A program made the position numbers and the translations under genes. 64,000 nt of DNA from Hypomyces perniciosus. Lineage: Eukaryota; Ascomycota; Sordariomycetes; Hypocreales; Hypocreaceae. The stretch's first letter is position 1. Each line of letters opens with the position of its first letter. Positions 48,038 through 59,786 of this stretch are shown in pieces. The stretch is from contig SPDT01000007.1 in assembly GCA_008477525.1 (NCBI GenBank), positions 6,386,001 to 6,450,000 on the forward strand, written 5' to 3'. The notes beneath the pieces are model-generated. The model was not told where the DNA came from. It was given only the letters and a program-made list of their open reading frames with translations, and made no database searches.

Positions 48038-48440
48038 TTTATCGGGAGTAATTAATATACTTAATATACCTGCATTTTTCCTTTTAACTTACCTAAGAAA
48101 AGTTAGCCGCTTATTTAAGCAGCTATTAGATTAAAAAAGCATAAGAGTATAAAGATATACAGATAAATTTAATTTAATAAAAACATAACCTTTTTCCCCC
48201 TTTAATATATAACTTTACTTATAAGAATATAGCCGCTAAGGCGTATAAAAGTAACTGTTAATTGCTTTTAGCTGCTGGCATTATAATTAAATAATCCGCA
48301 GTATTTTTTAGTCCCTATATTACTTAATCGCCACTTTATAGTCCTGTTAGGAGCGCGGTTCCTGCGCTTGATACTAGTTGTTGTATATGGGTGTGTGTGT
48401 ATTGTGTGTATGTTTTAGAGTGCTAATTCCCCCTCGATAA
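48038..48440 (+). repeat. Family B 3' LTR, copy 2
   Basis: 403 bp, start TTTATCGGGAG, end CCCCTCGATAA, followed by the target duplicate ACTAT. The terminal CCCCCTCG survives here but has become CCCCTTTA in the 5' LTR, illustrating C-to-T and G-to-A mutation. Confidence 0.85.
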
Positions 48441-48445
48441 ACTAT

Positions 48446-51400
48446 AAAGGGAACTAACCTTTAAAGGACTTCAAGGAGTTACTTAAAATGCAACCCCTTA
48501 AATACTTTAATGGAAATACTGTAGCGCTTTAACTGTTTTTTACTTAACTATACAACTATTTTACCTACTTTTTAACCAGCCTTAATATAAAGACTAATAA
48601 AATCCTTTTAGCTGCTAAACGACTTAAAGGGAATACCTTAAAGTGGTTTAAACCTATTTAAAGGGATTTCCTTAATAATAAAAGTAAAGCCGATAAACAG
48701 ATATAGCTTATATTCGCTAGCTATAATTAATTTAAGGAAGAATTAAAGAATATCTTTAATAATATTAGTAAAAAACATACTGCAGAAAATAAACTTATAA
48801 ATTTAATTTAAAAAGGAAAATACTTTAACTATATTATATACTTTAAGAACTATACTTTTAAGGTTAAGTAAGGAAACTTTACTTTTATTAAATACTTTTA
48901 TAATAGACTTAAATTAAAAGTTAAAAAGGAAGCCTATAAATTCTTTTATAATAAAGGTATTACTAAGTTTATTAAGAAATATATAGATATAGATAATTTA
49001 CTTTATAAACTTCATTTAAAAATAAAGAAAGGATAATAGTAATTTAAATAAATTTATAAGTATTAAAGATATATAAAATAAGGCAAAAAAGCGATAAGAA
49101 TATATTGCTAGCTTTAATAATAAGAGATTTGGTTAAATATATTTAGATGTTATTTAAAAGGGAAAGGCGAAGGTTATTTATTATAACTGTAATAAGCTAA
49201 GATACTTTTTAAAGGAATGTAAAGCTTTATAAAAGCTAAAAACTAATAAACTTTAAAAGTTTATGCTAAAACCTGGATAAAAGGTTAATATAGTTTCGAA
49301 AACTATTAATTATATATTATTTAACTAGACTATATACTATAATAATAGCTGCTTTATTTATAAATCCAGTAAAGATAAAAGCGGATAATACTTAAAATAA
49401 CCAAAGAAGATATCTATAATAAACTAAAGGGGATATTAGTTAAAATTTAAATCTTTAACTTTTAAAGGTATTCTTAAAGAAAATAAAGCGAATAGGTATT
49501 TACTATACCTGGATGGTTTAATAAAATAAAACCTAAACTTTAATTATATAGAGTTAGATAAAGATAATAGTATTTTGGATAAATAAATAGTTGCTATAAT
49601 TAATTACTGATATTTTTATTAAATTATTGCAGGCAATAAAGGATAGATTAATAGCAGTAACTTTAATAACAAAAATAAGAATAACCCTTTATAATATAAA
49701 CTATTATTATATAGTACTATACTTTTAAAACTAGAAAATATACTGCCTATAAATAGTAACCTTAAAGGTAAGTTAAATAAATATTACTTAAACCTAATTA
49801 AGAGAGTTATTATAGGTATATAATAAAATAGGTTAAACCTATACCTATATAAACAATTTTATATGCAAGACGGAGCTAATAATAAAATAGCTATTTAAGT
49901 AATTTTAGCTGCTTTAGTTATATAAGCGGAACCTGTATATTTTTATATATAAAGAGACTATACTATAAATAACCCTATTTATAAAAAGCACTATACTATA
50001 TCCTGGGTTATTTATATTATATATAGGTATATAGTATACTTTTAAGAGAAAGTAAAGTATAATATATTCCTAATTAATATCCTGTTTTACCTTATAAAAT
50101 AGGTATAAGACTATAATGCTTTTAAAGAATAGATTATAACTATATAGTATTAAGACTTTAAGATTATTATTATTAAGCTAGATATTAAAACCTTAAAGGA
50201 ATATTATTAGTTATAAAGACTTAAAGGATATAAGTTTAAAGGATATTATATTTACTGCTAGGAGAAATTAATAAAGTAGTATTTCCGCTATAATAAAAGG
50301 TTTAAATACAATTAATAATACTATTTAAAGTGCAATAGCCTAAAATATATTATATATAAATAAAATAAATTATAGGATTAGTATTTATAATAAGCTAATA
50401 ATACCCTATATTTATCGCTAGACTATATATACTGTTAGAAGGATAAATATATTACCTACCTATAAGAAAAACTCTAAAAGTGGCGAATATAGAAGTATAT
50501 AGGGTATAAACCTACCTTAAAAGATAAAGAGATTAATTAAATTATAAAAGAGCTGTACTGAAACTAGTTTAACTTTATTACCTATAATGGAATTACTTAT
50601 AATAGGAAAAGGTAGTATTTACTTTAAGGAACCTTAACTAACTATAAAATCTATATAAAAACAGAAAAATTGGAAAATAATTAATATTATTGATAAAAAG
50701 GCTATAAAGTAATAATTAATAAATTATATCTTTTAAAATATTAAACGATAAAAGTAATAATAAAAATTCACTATATTTTAAATTAAAGATAATAGTTAAA
50801 GGATATCGGCTATATATATTAATAGATAGCGGAGCGATAGGTAATTTTATTTTATTTATAACTATAAATCGCTTACAGTTACCTTAAAAAAAGAAAACTA
50901 AACTATATTAACTTTATTAAGTAAAAGGAGGAGCTTTTATATATAATAATAGATAAATTAAGCGAAAGATTAATTACTTTAAACTTAAAATTGCTAAATG
51001 TAAAGGAGTAGTTCTTTACAATATAGCGAATATTAATAGGTATAATATTATTCTTGGTTATCTTTAGTTAAAACGCAATAACCTTAATATTAATTAGGAG
51101 AACAGCTAGCTAGCTCTATTAGCGTAATAATAAAACTTCCCTAATAATTAAAACTATTAGAAAGGCTTTAGCTGTAGGGCAGAAATCCTATATAAAACCC
51201 CTAGGTATATTAAAGAAAAGAATTAAAAAAGTTACCTTTAATTTAATTATAGAAATAATCTACCTAAAAATAAAACTTAAATAAAGTAAAGGGAAGGATA
51301 GATAAATCTAAAGAATAATTGCCTTTTCATAGAAAATATTTAATAATATTAATAAAATACTTAAGATAAAAAGCCTTAAAACAGCAGTATTGCTAGAATA

Positions 51401-54300
51401 ACTGCAGAATATCCTTAAAGAATACCGGAAATATAATAAACTATTTAAGGAAACACTTAATATTAAACTACTAGAATATAACTAATAAAACTATAAAATT
51501 AAGCTTAAAGATAATATAAGCACTACCTTCCATAAGATTTATAATTTAAATAAAAAAGAACTTAAAAGCCTATATAACTATTTAAATAATATATTAGCTA
51601 AAGGGTATATTTAAGCTTTTTCGTGAAAAATAGGCTATTTTATTATATTTATATTAAAAAAAAAAGAGGTAAACTATAGTTAATTATAGACTATTAACAG
51701 TTTAATAAAGCTACTGTTAAGGATAAAAACCCTACTACTATTAATTATAGAATTACAGGATAGATTATATAGGAAAAAGTAGTTTATAGCGCTAAACCTT
51801 AAAGGCGCTTATAACCTTATCTAAATTAAAGAAAGATATAAATAAATAACTGCCTTTTAAACTAAATATAGTTTATTTAAATACCTAGTTATACCTTTTA
51901 ATTTTATTAATGCCCCTGTAATATTTTAAAAGATAATTAATAATATATTAAAAGAGTACTTTAATATCTTTATAGTTATTTACTTAAATAATACCCTAAT
52001 TTTTTCAGATACTTTTAAAGAATATAGAGTATATATCTATAACGTATTATAGATATTATAAAATATTAAATTATTTATAGAATTAAAAAAATATAAATTT
52101 TATATATAGAAAGTTACTTTTTTAAGATATATTATTACTTTTAAAGAAATTTATATAGATCTATTAAAAGTATAAGTAATATAAGATTAGCCTATACCTA
52201 TAACAGTTAAAGAAGTCTAAAGCTGTTAAGACTTACTAACTATTATTAATAGTTTATTAAAGGCTATAGAAATATTATATAAACTTTTTATAAATTTATT
52301 AAAAAAGATTAAAAATTTCTATAAGTATTAAATATATAAAGTATATTTAATAAACTTAAATAGCTTATTTTAGAAAAACCTATACTTATTATATTTAATT
52401 TATTTAAAGAAATAAAAATTAAAATAAATACTTTTAACTTTACTATAAAAGCTTAATTTAGCTAGAAAAACAAAAACAATAAACTATACTTTATTGCCTT
52501 TTACTTTAAAGCATTATATAGCGCAGAATTAAACTACCTAATATATAATAAAAAATTCTTTACTATTATTCTTATATTTAAAGAATAGCAATATTACTTA
52601 TTAAAAGGAATATATAAAGTTAAGGTATATATTAACTATAAGAATATTGTGTATTTTGCAATAGTTTAATAACTCTCTAAAAGGTAAATCTACTATATAA
52701 AATACTTATTAGAATTTGATAATATCCTAATCCATTAAAAAGGATCTAAAAATAAATAAGCAGACGCGCTTAATAGATAAGCCGATTATAATTAAGAAAG
52801 ATTAAATATATTAGGTAGATTTTAAAATAAACCCTTAAAGGATATTACTAATAAATAGTACTTTAAACTATATATAAAGTATCTAGTAATAATACTATAC
52901 TTTAATATATTAAAAAGCACTATATTATTTAAAATAATAATAAATTCTTAAAAGATATAGAGTTTAATATTAAAAGAACTTAATAATAAAATAAAACAGT
53001 TTAGATTTTAAATAAACTTTAGAAAAATATAGTTATAAAAGTTTATTAATATTTAATATATAGATATAAAAGTATTTGCAAAACCTGTAAATAAATGTAA
53101 AGGTACTTTAAGTTTTAAAGGCTTAAGAAAATAGGATAAAAGATTATTTCTTACTATATAATTTATAAAATAGTTAAACTTTTAAAATATAAATTATATA
53201 GTAAACTTTAACTTTTATTAATATTAGAATAACTAGAAAAATTAATTTTATTAAATTTTATTATTAAACTATAATTATTTATTAAATTAAGATTAAAGAT
53301 TAAATATAATAGTATTTTAATAATTATAAATTAATTTATTAAATACTTTTTCTTTTTTCTATATAAAGAAGTAATAAATATAAAGATATTAACTTATATA
53401 TTTTTGCAATTTATTGCAGCTAACTATATAATTCTAGCTAAAATTATTTCTAATCAAAGATTAACCTTTATATCTAAATTCTAATAAACGTTTATAAATC
53501 AGTTAAAGATAAATTATAAGTTTAATACTATATATTACCTATAGATAAGAGATAGATAGAATATATTAATTAAATTATTAAAGCCTATTTAAAGAGTTAT
53601 ATTAACTTTAAGTAAAACAATTAGGTAAAGAAATTATTAATTATATAAATGTCTTATAATAGCGATATTTTAAAGTTAAGTAGACTTAACTTTATATATA
53701 TTAACTATAGCTTTATATTAAATATATATAAAGCGCTAAAGAAAGGCCTATATATTAATAAAATATAAATTAAAGCTGAAAATATAAAACAGTTATATAA
53801 AAAAGTATAAGTATACTTTTACTGTATATAAAAGAGAATAAAAGAATATATTAATAAATATAGATTAAAGGGATTAATTTTTAAAAAGGGAAATATAGTT
53901 TACTTATACTAATATTTGCTAGGAAAAAAAACTGTAAATATTAAAATAACGCAACTAAACGATAAATTAGATTTTAAGAAACTTAAACTTTATTTAATTA
54001 AAAAGGTTATTTTAAAAGTTATTTATAAATTTATATTACCAGGCAATATCTAGATTTATTGAATATTTTATATTTTATTACTTAAAAGAATATTATAAAA
54101 TAAATTAAAAAATAAATTAATTATAAACTTAATTACAGTTTTATTAGTTAAAAAAATTAGAAAATTAAAGAAATTAAAGCTATAAAAATAAAAGATAATA
54201 AACGCTAATATTTAAAAAAATAAAAAAATTATAAAAAGGAATATAACTTTTAAAAACTTAAAGAATACTTTAAGCACTTTTAGATAACTTTACAGTAATT
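48446..54300 (+). pseudogene. Family A gag-pol remnant (3' of the family B insertion)
   Basis: Gag continues at 48446 (MQPLKYFNGNTVAL, AAKRLKGNTLKWFKPI) with a CCHC knuckle near 49175-49215 (YYNCNKLRYFLKECKA). The aspartic protease is at about 50815-51110 (LLIDSGAIGNFI, then YNIILGYL*LK). Reverse transcriptase is at about 51480-52330, its YLDD changed to YLNN near 51979. RNase H is at about 52400-52850 (KLYFIAFYFKALYSAELNYL, ADALNR). Integrase is at about 53040-54000. This is the single Gag-Pol layout of Ty3/Gypsy elements. Numerous stops make it non-functional. Confidence 0.8.
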
Positions 54301-54919
54301 CTACTAAAATCTAGGCCTTTTAATAAAAAGTCTAATAAAGTGTTAAAAGTGAGAAGATTAATACTTTAAAAGTCCTAAACCTTTAAAAAAACTTCCAATT
54401 CCTATTACTCTAGATCTTCCAGTTTATTTAAAGATTCTAACCTATACTTAACTATCTCTTTACTTTTAGTCTGCAGCTGTTATTTTTAATAATAAAGATG
54501 CTTTAAATAATCTAAGGCTTTATTTATTTCCGCCTAGGCCTTGCAAAGGGCTTTACAATAAAGCAATAAAAGTTTTTCTGCCAATTCTTTAGCGGAATTA
54601 AAATATTATAACTTAAAAATAATATTTAATACTAAAAAACAGTCTTAGCTATAATACTAAAAGAAAAATCTCGGGGAAATATATAAAAACTTAACGCAAC
54701 CCCTGCACTATTATATAGACAACTAATATAAATGCATTTACTGTATTTTAAAAAGCGATCACTTATATAACACTTTAGGCTATAAAAAAGATAATGAGAA
54801 TAAAGTATAATATTAAAACTATTAATATTAATTAAATCTGCAAGTTTATAATAACAGAAAGTCGATTTAGTATAAATAGGCTATAAATTATTAGATATAA
54901 TAAACAATTAAAAAAAGGA

Positions 54920-55396
54920 TATTATATATAAGAAAAGGAAAGGGATTAAATAGGTCTTAAGGATAAAACTAACAGGAAAGGGATATTATATTATAACCTA
55001 ACTATATTAAAGACTAGGTTATAAAGATATAGGAGAATATTAATTATATTAACTAAGTATTAAAAAGTAATTACTGCATTAAAAGTAATTACTTAAACAC
55101 TTATTACACTAAAATATATAATTATTTATTTAATTACTGCACTATCGCAATAATTACAGTAATATTTATTAAAACATTAATAATTATATATAGATTTCCT
55201 TTATATATATATAACTGGCTTATTAGTTATTTAATATAGTTATTTAGACAGTTATTAATAAATTGCATTTACTAGAACCGCTTATTCTATAGAATTGTGA
55301 CTATATTACCCTGCTTAGTATTTATCCTTAACCTCTCTATTAATATAAACCCACGAACCTCGGTTTATCCCTTGAGAATCAACCCGGATCGTCACA
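54920..55396 (+). repeat. Family A 3' LTR
   Basis: Ends AACCCGGATCGTCACA at 55396. The right 410 bp pair with 34787-35200 and the whole aligns in reverse with 24900-25373. The left boundary is approximate and may lie further left. Confidence 0.7.
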
Positions 55397-55400
55397 CTTA

Positions 55401-55986
55401 TAACGGGCGAGAAGTATAAACAATTTTAGGATACTATTATTAGAGAAGCCGAACTGATTCTTAAAGCCGCTAGCAAAGCAATATAGACTATAATAAATGG
55501 CATATTCCAGGGATTTAAAGCTGCTTATAGCTTAATATACAGTACTGCACTACTTTTATCTACTAAATATTAATAGCCTATATAGATTATTCTTTCCTAT
55601 TACTTATATATCTTTACCTAATGTTTATAATAGCTTAATGCTAATTAATATACTGCTAGGTTATCTTCTGGGTCAGCAATAACACTATTGAAGAATCTAG
55701 GGAAGCTTACCCATTAAGCGCTTATATATTCAGCAAATACGCTAAGCACTTAATGGGTATACACCAAATCCTAATCTAGACTGCCCTTAAACTAGAGGGG
55801 CTAGGCGCTAATTTATAGTATATAAATGCAATTCCTCCAGTCAAGGCTGCATTAAAGAAGTTTTATAGCGTACCTGATAACTATAAGTTAAAGGCTTACT
55901 TAAACTTTGGCGACAAGGCATAAGACTATCTTAAAGCTCTGCCCGCGAAGCTGCCATTTACTGAGACGCTAGAAGTCGTTTATTAA
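55401..55986 (+). pseudogene. Nitroreductase-family (FRM2/HBN1-like) pseudogene, RIP-mutated
   Basis: Directly after the family A LTR the sequence reads GEKYKQF, REAELILKAASKAI and INGIFQGFKAAY. A relic intron with acceptor CTGCTAG|G at 55659/55660 comes next, followed by VIFWVSNNTIEESREAYPLS, KYAKHLMGIHQILI*TALKL, EGLGANL*YIN and a C-terminus to a stop at 55984-55986. The TALE.EGLGANLQH block and the surrounding order are those of fungal nitroreductase-like proteins, flavoenzymes of about 200 residues. Stops replace Trp and Gln codons (TGG to TAG, CAA to TAA), the RIP pattern. The first third is absent, cut at the LTR end. The coding gene was probably in a duplication, or was reached by mutation spreading from the LTR element. 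Confidence 0.7.
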
Positions 55987-56237
55987 GTTCTTTTAGGTGT
56001 ACTCCGTAGATAGTATTGAAAGATAGAATCGCTCCTGAACCTTGCATTCTTTAGAATTTTGAAATCTTAGATGGTGCTTGTTATTAATAAATTAGAGGGA
56101 ACTATAATTTGCTTTTGTCACGTTAGGTGGCTCCTACAGCAGTCGTCTTCACAAAAAAGTCATCCCAGTTTCTGATCCCAGTGTATCGAACTTCTTTTCC
56201 GCACAGACCATTTGCCTTGGATTTGTGACTTATACAG
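55987..56237. other. Intergenic
   Basis: Transition from AT-mutated to normal composition. No gene or repeat seen, so the mutated block ends within or just after the nitroreductase pseudogene. Confidence 0.5.
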
Positions 56238-56239
56238 TA

Positions 56240-56466
56240 ACCGTGCCACGCCCCACTTACTGGATATGATATATTACTCCCTGGTACACCCTGTTCCCTG
56301 AATATTGCACATTCTGGTACTTTTAGCCTGCTTAGCGGAATTTACCTCCATCTTAATTATCAAGTACTCAGCCTTTTCTGGTCATATTATGGATTAATTC
56401 GAGCAATCTTATTGGATGGAATCTCCACTTTTAAGTGTACACCGGCACGACATCGACGTGGCACGA
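56240..56466. mobile_element. Candidate MITE related to the Fot1-like transposon
   Basis: The left end CGTGCCACGCCCCACTTA (56242-56259) is identical to the outer 18 bp of the Fot1-like terminal repeat starting at its third base. The right end CGTGGCACG (56457-56465) is inverted relative to it. TA dinucleotides sit at 56238-56239 and 56467-56468. The 227-bp body carries no reading frame. It is best read as a non-autonomous internal-deletion derivative or a relic of a related element. Only about 10 bp are symmetrical at the right end, so the right boundary is less certain. Confidence 0.6.
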
Positions 56467-56562
56467 TAGTCTAAATGTCAGATTATAGCGAGGCTAACGG
56501 CGTCTTCCACACAGGATCGTGAATTAATATTGGCCTGTGTTAATTGAGCCGTCGACAGCTAT

Positions 56563-57045
56563 TTATACAAAGAAGCACCAGTATCGTGATCTCGCACGTA
56601 AGATAATACAGTCTTGCCCATTTATCCGCCAAGGATAGTCCAGATCCGCCCGGCTAAATGCGACACTAAATAAAGCAGAGCTAGCCGAAATCGCGTAAAG
56701 CCAGTTCGCTACCTGAGTCCTAAATTCATCTCGCCACTGTTGAGATTTCTCTTTCAAGTTTAACCCCTTTACGCTATTTAGCTTGTCAATTAATGTTGAG
56801 TTCCATAGCTCGGAGATATAGCTCTTTTGAGAGGGTGGCACATATTCATTATTTGGTAAGTGTTTCTTTTCCCAGTGATTTTCGATCTGACGTGGATCCA
56901 TACTGCACAAAGCACAGAGCTTATTAATTGTAGCGTTTCCCTCAAGGATATCATCGGCGTCAATGATTACTGAAAGGCCTAAAAGTTCGTTACCTTCAGA
57001 TTTGTCATTAAGGTTTCGGGAAAGCCGGAAGCTGATGTTGTGCCC
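56563..57045 (-). pseudogene. 3' part of a C2H2 zinc-finger-type gene, probably incomplete
   Basis: The minus-strand frame is open from 57045 (after a possible CTAG splice acceptor) to the stop at 56563, 160 residues. It contains LCALCSMDPRQIENHWEKKH, a C-x2-C-x9-H-x4-H zinc finger, preceded by LLGLSVIIDADDILEG and followed by a helical segment and a C-terminus ending WCFFV. No ATG or upstream exon could be identified, and upstream minus-strand DNA gives no matching frame. I do not recognise the family. It could be the last exon of a gene or a relic. The ATG-less start argues for the latter. Confidence 0.4.
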
Positions 57046-58065
57046 CTAGGTTTTAATTGAGAGATCAAAGGGCGTAATGCGGCGTTCGGTTACTTTATAA
57101 CGGTACAATAGTGTACTCCGTCTATCATGTATGATTTTGCTGCCCCACCTGACTAAAAGCTGACGCAGCGAAAATTATCAAGAAGGCATGGGACACTATT
57201 TCCACCTTTTACTATACGCGTTCCCGTGGTTTAGCAAGCCAGCTTGGAGGCGATTCTGCAAGTGTTTAGCGTCCTATTTTCGGCGACTGAAGCGTTGCCT
57301 GCGGGTTCATCCGAGTCGGCCGGTGGCCGCTCGTACTGATTCTAGGTTTGGCGTCTATTTGTCGTTATCCGACGGCGACATTCCTCCCAAGTAGAAGGAG
57401 ATGTTGCCGCTTTACGCTTCCGTACATTGGAGCATCTCCGTTCGGTATGTTGTCCACTTTCTGCATCGAAACAGGAAGTGGTCAACTGTACATGTATGTA
57501 CCAAGCCAGAATTGGGACTTCCATTATTACAGTCACAGTGATGGCGCCGCAACTGTCTATGGCATAGCGTAGCCTGATTAAAGCCATGCTACAGTTGTGA
57601 GCATAAACTGCTTCCTCTTCAATCATACTGTTGAAAAACACTAGGTATCAAGGATTTTAGCTTGCGTTGTTGTCCTACATACTTGTAGGTACTTAAAATA
57701 CCACTCCAGTTGACCCGTTTGAGGCAACAGCTGTGCATTTCTGAATATTTCGTCCACTTTTGGCTTTTTGGCTCTAATAATCGTATCCTAAAGTATCCAC
57801 TACAAACTTGAAGGATCGAGACCGTGTGCAGAGAGGAAGCCATTTACGCACATAACTGTAGTACATAAATAATTATGAATTGGACTAGAAAAGAGTGTAG
57901 AAATAAAACAAAGTGTAAGGCTTAATAACTGTTTCCGATTTCTGTGAACCAATCAGATGCAATCGCAATTTGTCCTCAGTTATTGATATCAGCTCGAACA
58001 ATCTGGCGCAAACCATAGACATTGTATGTCTACATGAGTTCGTTTGCCCACCGTACCAGTAGCTT
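57046..58065. other. No confident gene
   Basis: Several short frames exist. The plus-strand frame at 57348-57572 contains GSGQLYMYVPSQNWDFHYY and may be an old exon, but no start, signal peptide or clean splice sites support it. Confidence 0.4.
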
Positions 58066-58675
58066 CTAGCATTTCGTTGCCCGATTAGACAAACATTGCT
58101 TAACACACTTGTTGCCCAGCTTCACATTTGTAGCGAAGCCAGAAACCCAGCCCCCAGTTTGACATTGGTTAAGGAGTGTCGATGCGGCATTGAGCAACAT
58201 CGACTGTCGCAGGCCATCTACTGGAGAATCCCAAGAAATGCAGCATTCATCACTGTTCTTTTGTTGGCATACTCGTTGCGGGTGAGCATTAACTGGCTCA
58301 TCAAAGGGCCCACTAAGTGAGACAATAAGGTCCGCACAAAGAGCCGCCGGTGCCATATTGTTACGTTTACAGTGAGCATCGTTGGTACCACAGGGTTTGG
58401 GCGCACGGTTGGCAATGACATTGGCCTCGTTTTCGGGCGCAGCAGACCCATACCTAAAGTCTATTAGAGAATTGAGCAATGGAGGGAAACTTCAGGGTCC
58501 TCGAGAACCCTGATGCAATCAAGGGGAAACAAGACAGGGCAGTAGCCTACCAAGTAAGTGTGCCGTTTTCGTTCTGTGTCTGCTTGATAACAACTAGATC
58601 GTCGGGGCTCTCAGCTGGAACGGCATGACAAAGAGCCAAGAAGGCAGTAGAGACAACTAGTTTGGTGAACAACAT
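58066..58675 (-). CDS. Cysteine-rich secreted protein, two exons
   Basis: Exon 1 (58551-58675) starts MLFTKLVVSTAFLALCHA, a clear signal peptide, then VPAESPDDLVV. A 97-nt intron (58454-58550, GTAGGC...CTTTAG) joins in phase to exon 2 (58066-58453), creating GTLTWYGSAAPE at the junction. Total 170 residues. The mature part has nine cysteines, with DECCISWDSPVDGL followed by a helix-like ASTLLNQC, then CVKQCLSNRATKC at the end. The CC-x-SW block and Cys-rich tail resemble a widespread class of small fungal secreted proteins, but I cannot name a function. A TATA-like TATAAAAA (minus strand, 58796-58803) lies about 120 bp upstream. The acceptor ATAG 8 nt earlier would break the frame, so the CTTTAG acceptor is preferred. 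Plus-strand frame 58096-58320 is a shadow. Confidence 0.75.
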
Positions 58676-58795
58676 AGTAATATGACTGAAGAGTAGATTT
58701 CAAAGGCAAGTTGCTTGCCGATTTAACAACGGATGAATTGCGTATCGTAATGTTGGTAAGGACTTATCGGGAGGAGAGGTTAGGTACAGATAAGG

Positions 58796-58803
58796 TTTTT
58801 ATA
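58796..58803 (-). promoter_or_regulatory. TATA-like box of the 58066 gene
   Basis: TATAAAAA on the minus strand, about 120 bp upstream of the ATG at 58675. Confidence 0.4.
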
Positions 58804-58809
58804 TTTTTG

Positions 58810-59559
58810 ATTCTATTAGCGAGGCAATGAAAATCAACCTTTATGGCCTGTGGGGCCTAGTAAGTGTGATAGGGGGTCTCAGTATTGGGGATCTCAGGTA
58901 GGAAGGGCGTGACTATCCTGCACTCGGCAAAGTGACTCTAATTTCTTACTTTGGCACACTTGCAGTGGGTCTGTATATCGTGTTCAAAGCGGTCGTGATA
59001 TTCCTGAAAGTCTCCGTGTCCCGACCTTTCTGCTAGCAACCTGTGTAGAGTGGTGCGGGGTAGTTTTAGTTTGGGGGGTTCTGCCGGGGCTCCGAGTCCC
59101 CAACACCTGTATTGGCCTGGTGTGTTGCTGAGCCCGTATAATATATATAGTATTATGATTGGTTATATTATTCCGTTAATTAATAAAGTCTTGTAAAATA
59201 GTGACAAATGCTTACTGCAGTTTAAGGTAATATGGACTAAAGGGTTAAAAAGGTGACGGTTGCAAAGTTGATTAATATTCATTCAGATCTCAGTAGCTGT
59301 ATTGTATATTTTTAACTTTTTATTTCAAAACATTAATCTGCAATGTATTAATATTTGTTACTGGAATTTCCTAGCCAAGTCGGGGTATATATTTCTTACG
59401 ACCTAGCTATTATAAGAACGTGGCTTAGTATATACCCAGGGAAACCTCGGGGCATAGGATCAAGTAGCGAGGGCTTACTAGAATCATGCCTTATATATAA
59501 ATAATCCCAATGAGGCTATACACAGGATTACTGGGAACGAAGAGTAACCCATACGTGAT
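58810..59559. other. Intergenic, nothing recognised
   Basis: Moderately AT-rich DNA without supported genes; it leads into an LTR-like fragment. Confidence 0.45.
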
Positions 59560-59786
59560 CCAAGTACATTCATTATATATCTCCTTTATATATAAGACAG
59601 GATAAGTTACGATTATTTAGTAGAGTCACCTAAATAGTCGTTAATCACAGTATTGACATAGTACTCACCAGAATCGCCAGAATTGTAACAACGCTATTAC
59701 TGCTTAGTAGTCTCCCTGACCTCTACACTAATATAAACCCTGCGGGCCTCGGTTTGGTTCATTTGGAATCAGCCCAGATCATCACA
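59560..59786 (+). repeat. LTR fragment related to Gypsy family A
   Basis: Its end (cctcggtttgg, ggaatcagcccagatcatcacaa) matches in layout the end of the family A LTR (cctcggtttatcc, gaatcaacccggatcgtcaca). The upstream tatatctcctttatatataa segment is also similar. It is diverged and probably a solo LTR of a sister family; the left boundary is uncertain. Confidence 0.5.

Larger units (their letters stand above)
35580..48440 (+). mobile_element. Full-length Gypsy family B retrotransposon, copy 2, RIP-dead
   Basis: 12,861 bp with 403-bp LTRs at both ends (35580-35982 and 48038-48440) and ACTAT on both flanks (35575-35579 and 48441-48445), inside the gag of family A. A purine-rich tract (atagggaagg) precedes the 3' LTR. 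Recognisable remnants are protease (about 40060-40350), reverse transcriptase (about 41380-42060, with the block IGAIHLIAQFQYII and LFLDDIAV), RNase H (about 42110-42720, IFIVNASIVG) and integrase (about 42750-43700). About 4 kb between integrase and the 3' LTR is not assigned. It contains two later insertions at 38821-39330 and 41135-41360. Confidence 0.9.
34787..55396 (+). mobile_element. Gypsy family A retrotransposon, split by family B insertion, RIP-dead
   Basis: The outer element of the nest. The 5' LTR (5'-truncated) ends at 35200. The gag start is at 35201-35574 (reading EN.RLN*MIYQQ*ATIIDLQN). The element is interrupted by family B at 35580-48440 and gag resumes at 48441. The order then is zinc knuckle, aspartic protease, reverse transcriptase, RNase H, integrase, and a 3' LTR ending GGATCGTCACA at 55396. 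Removing the insertion leaves about 7.7 kb, a normal Gypsy length. The PR-RT-RH-INT order is Ty3/Gypsy (Metaviridae-type). All frames are full of stops from C-to-T and G-to-A change. Confidence 0.85.

Noticed and set aside
57342..57641. 99-residue minus frame and overlapping plus frames at 57188-57572
   Set aside because: Competing frames on both strands, none with a start context, signal peptide or recognisable family. Possibly decayed coding DNA.
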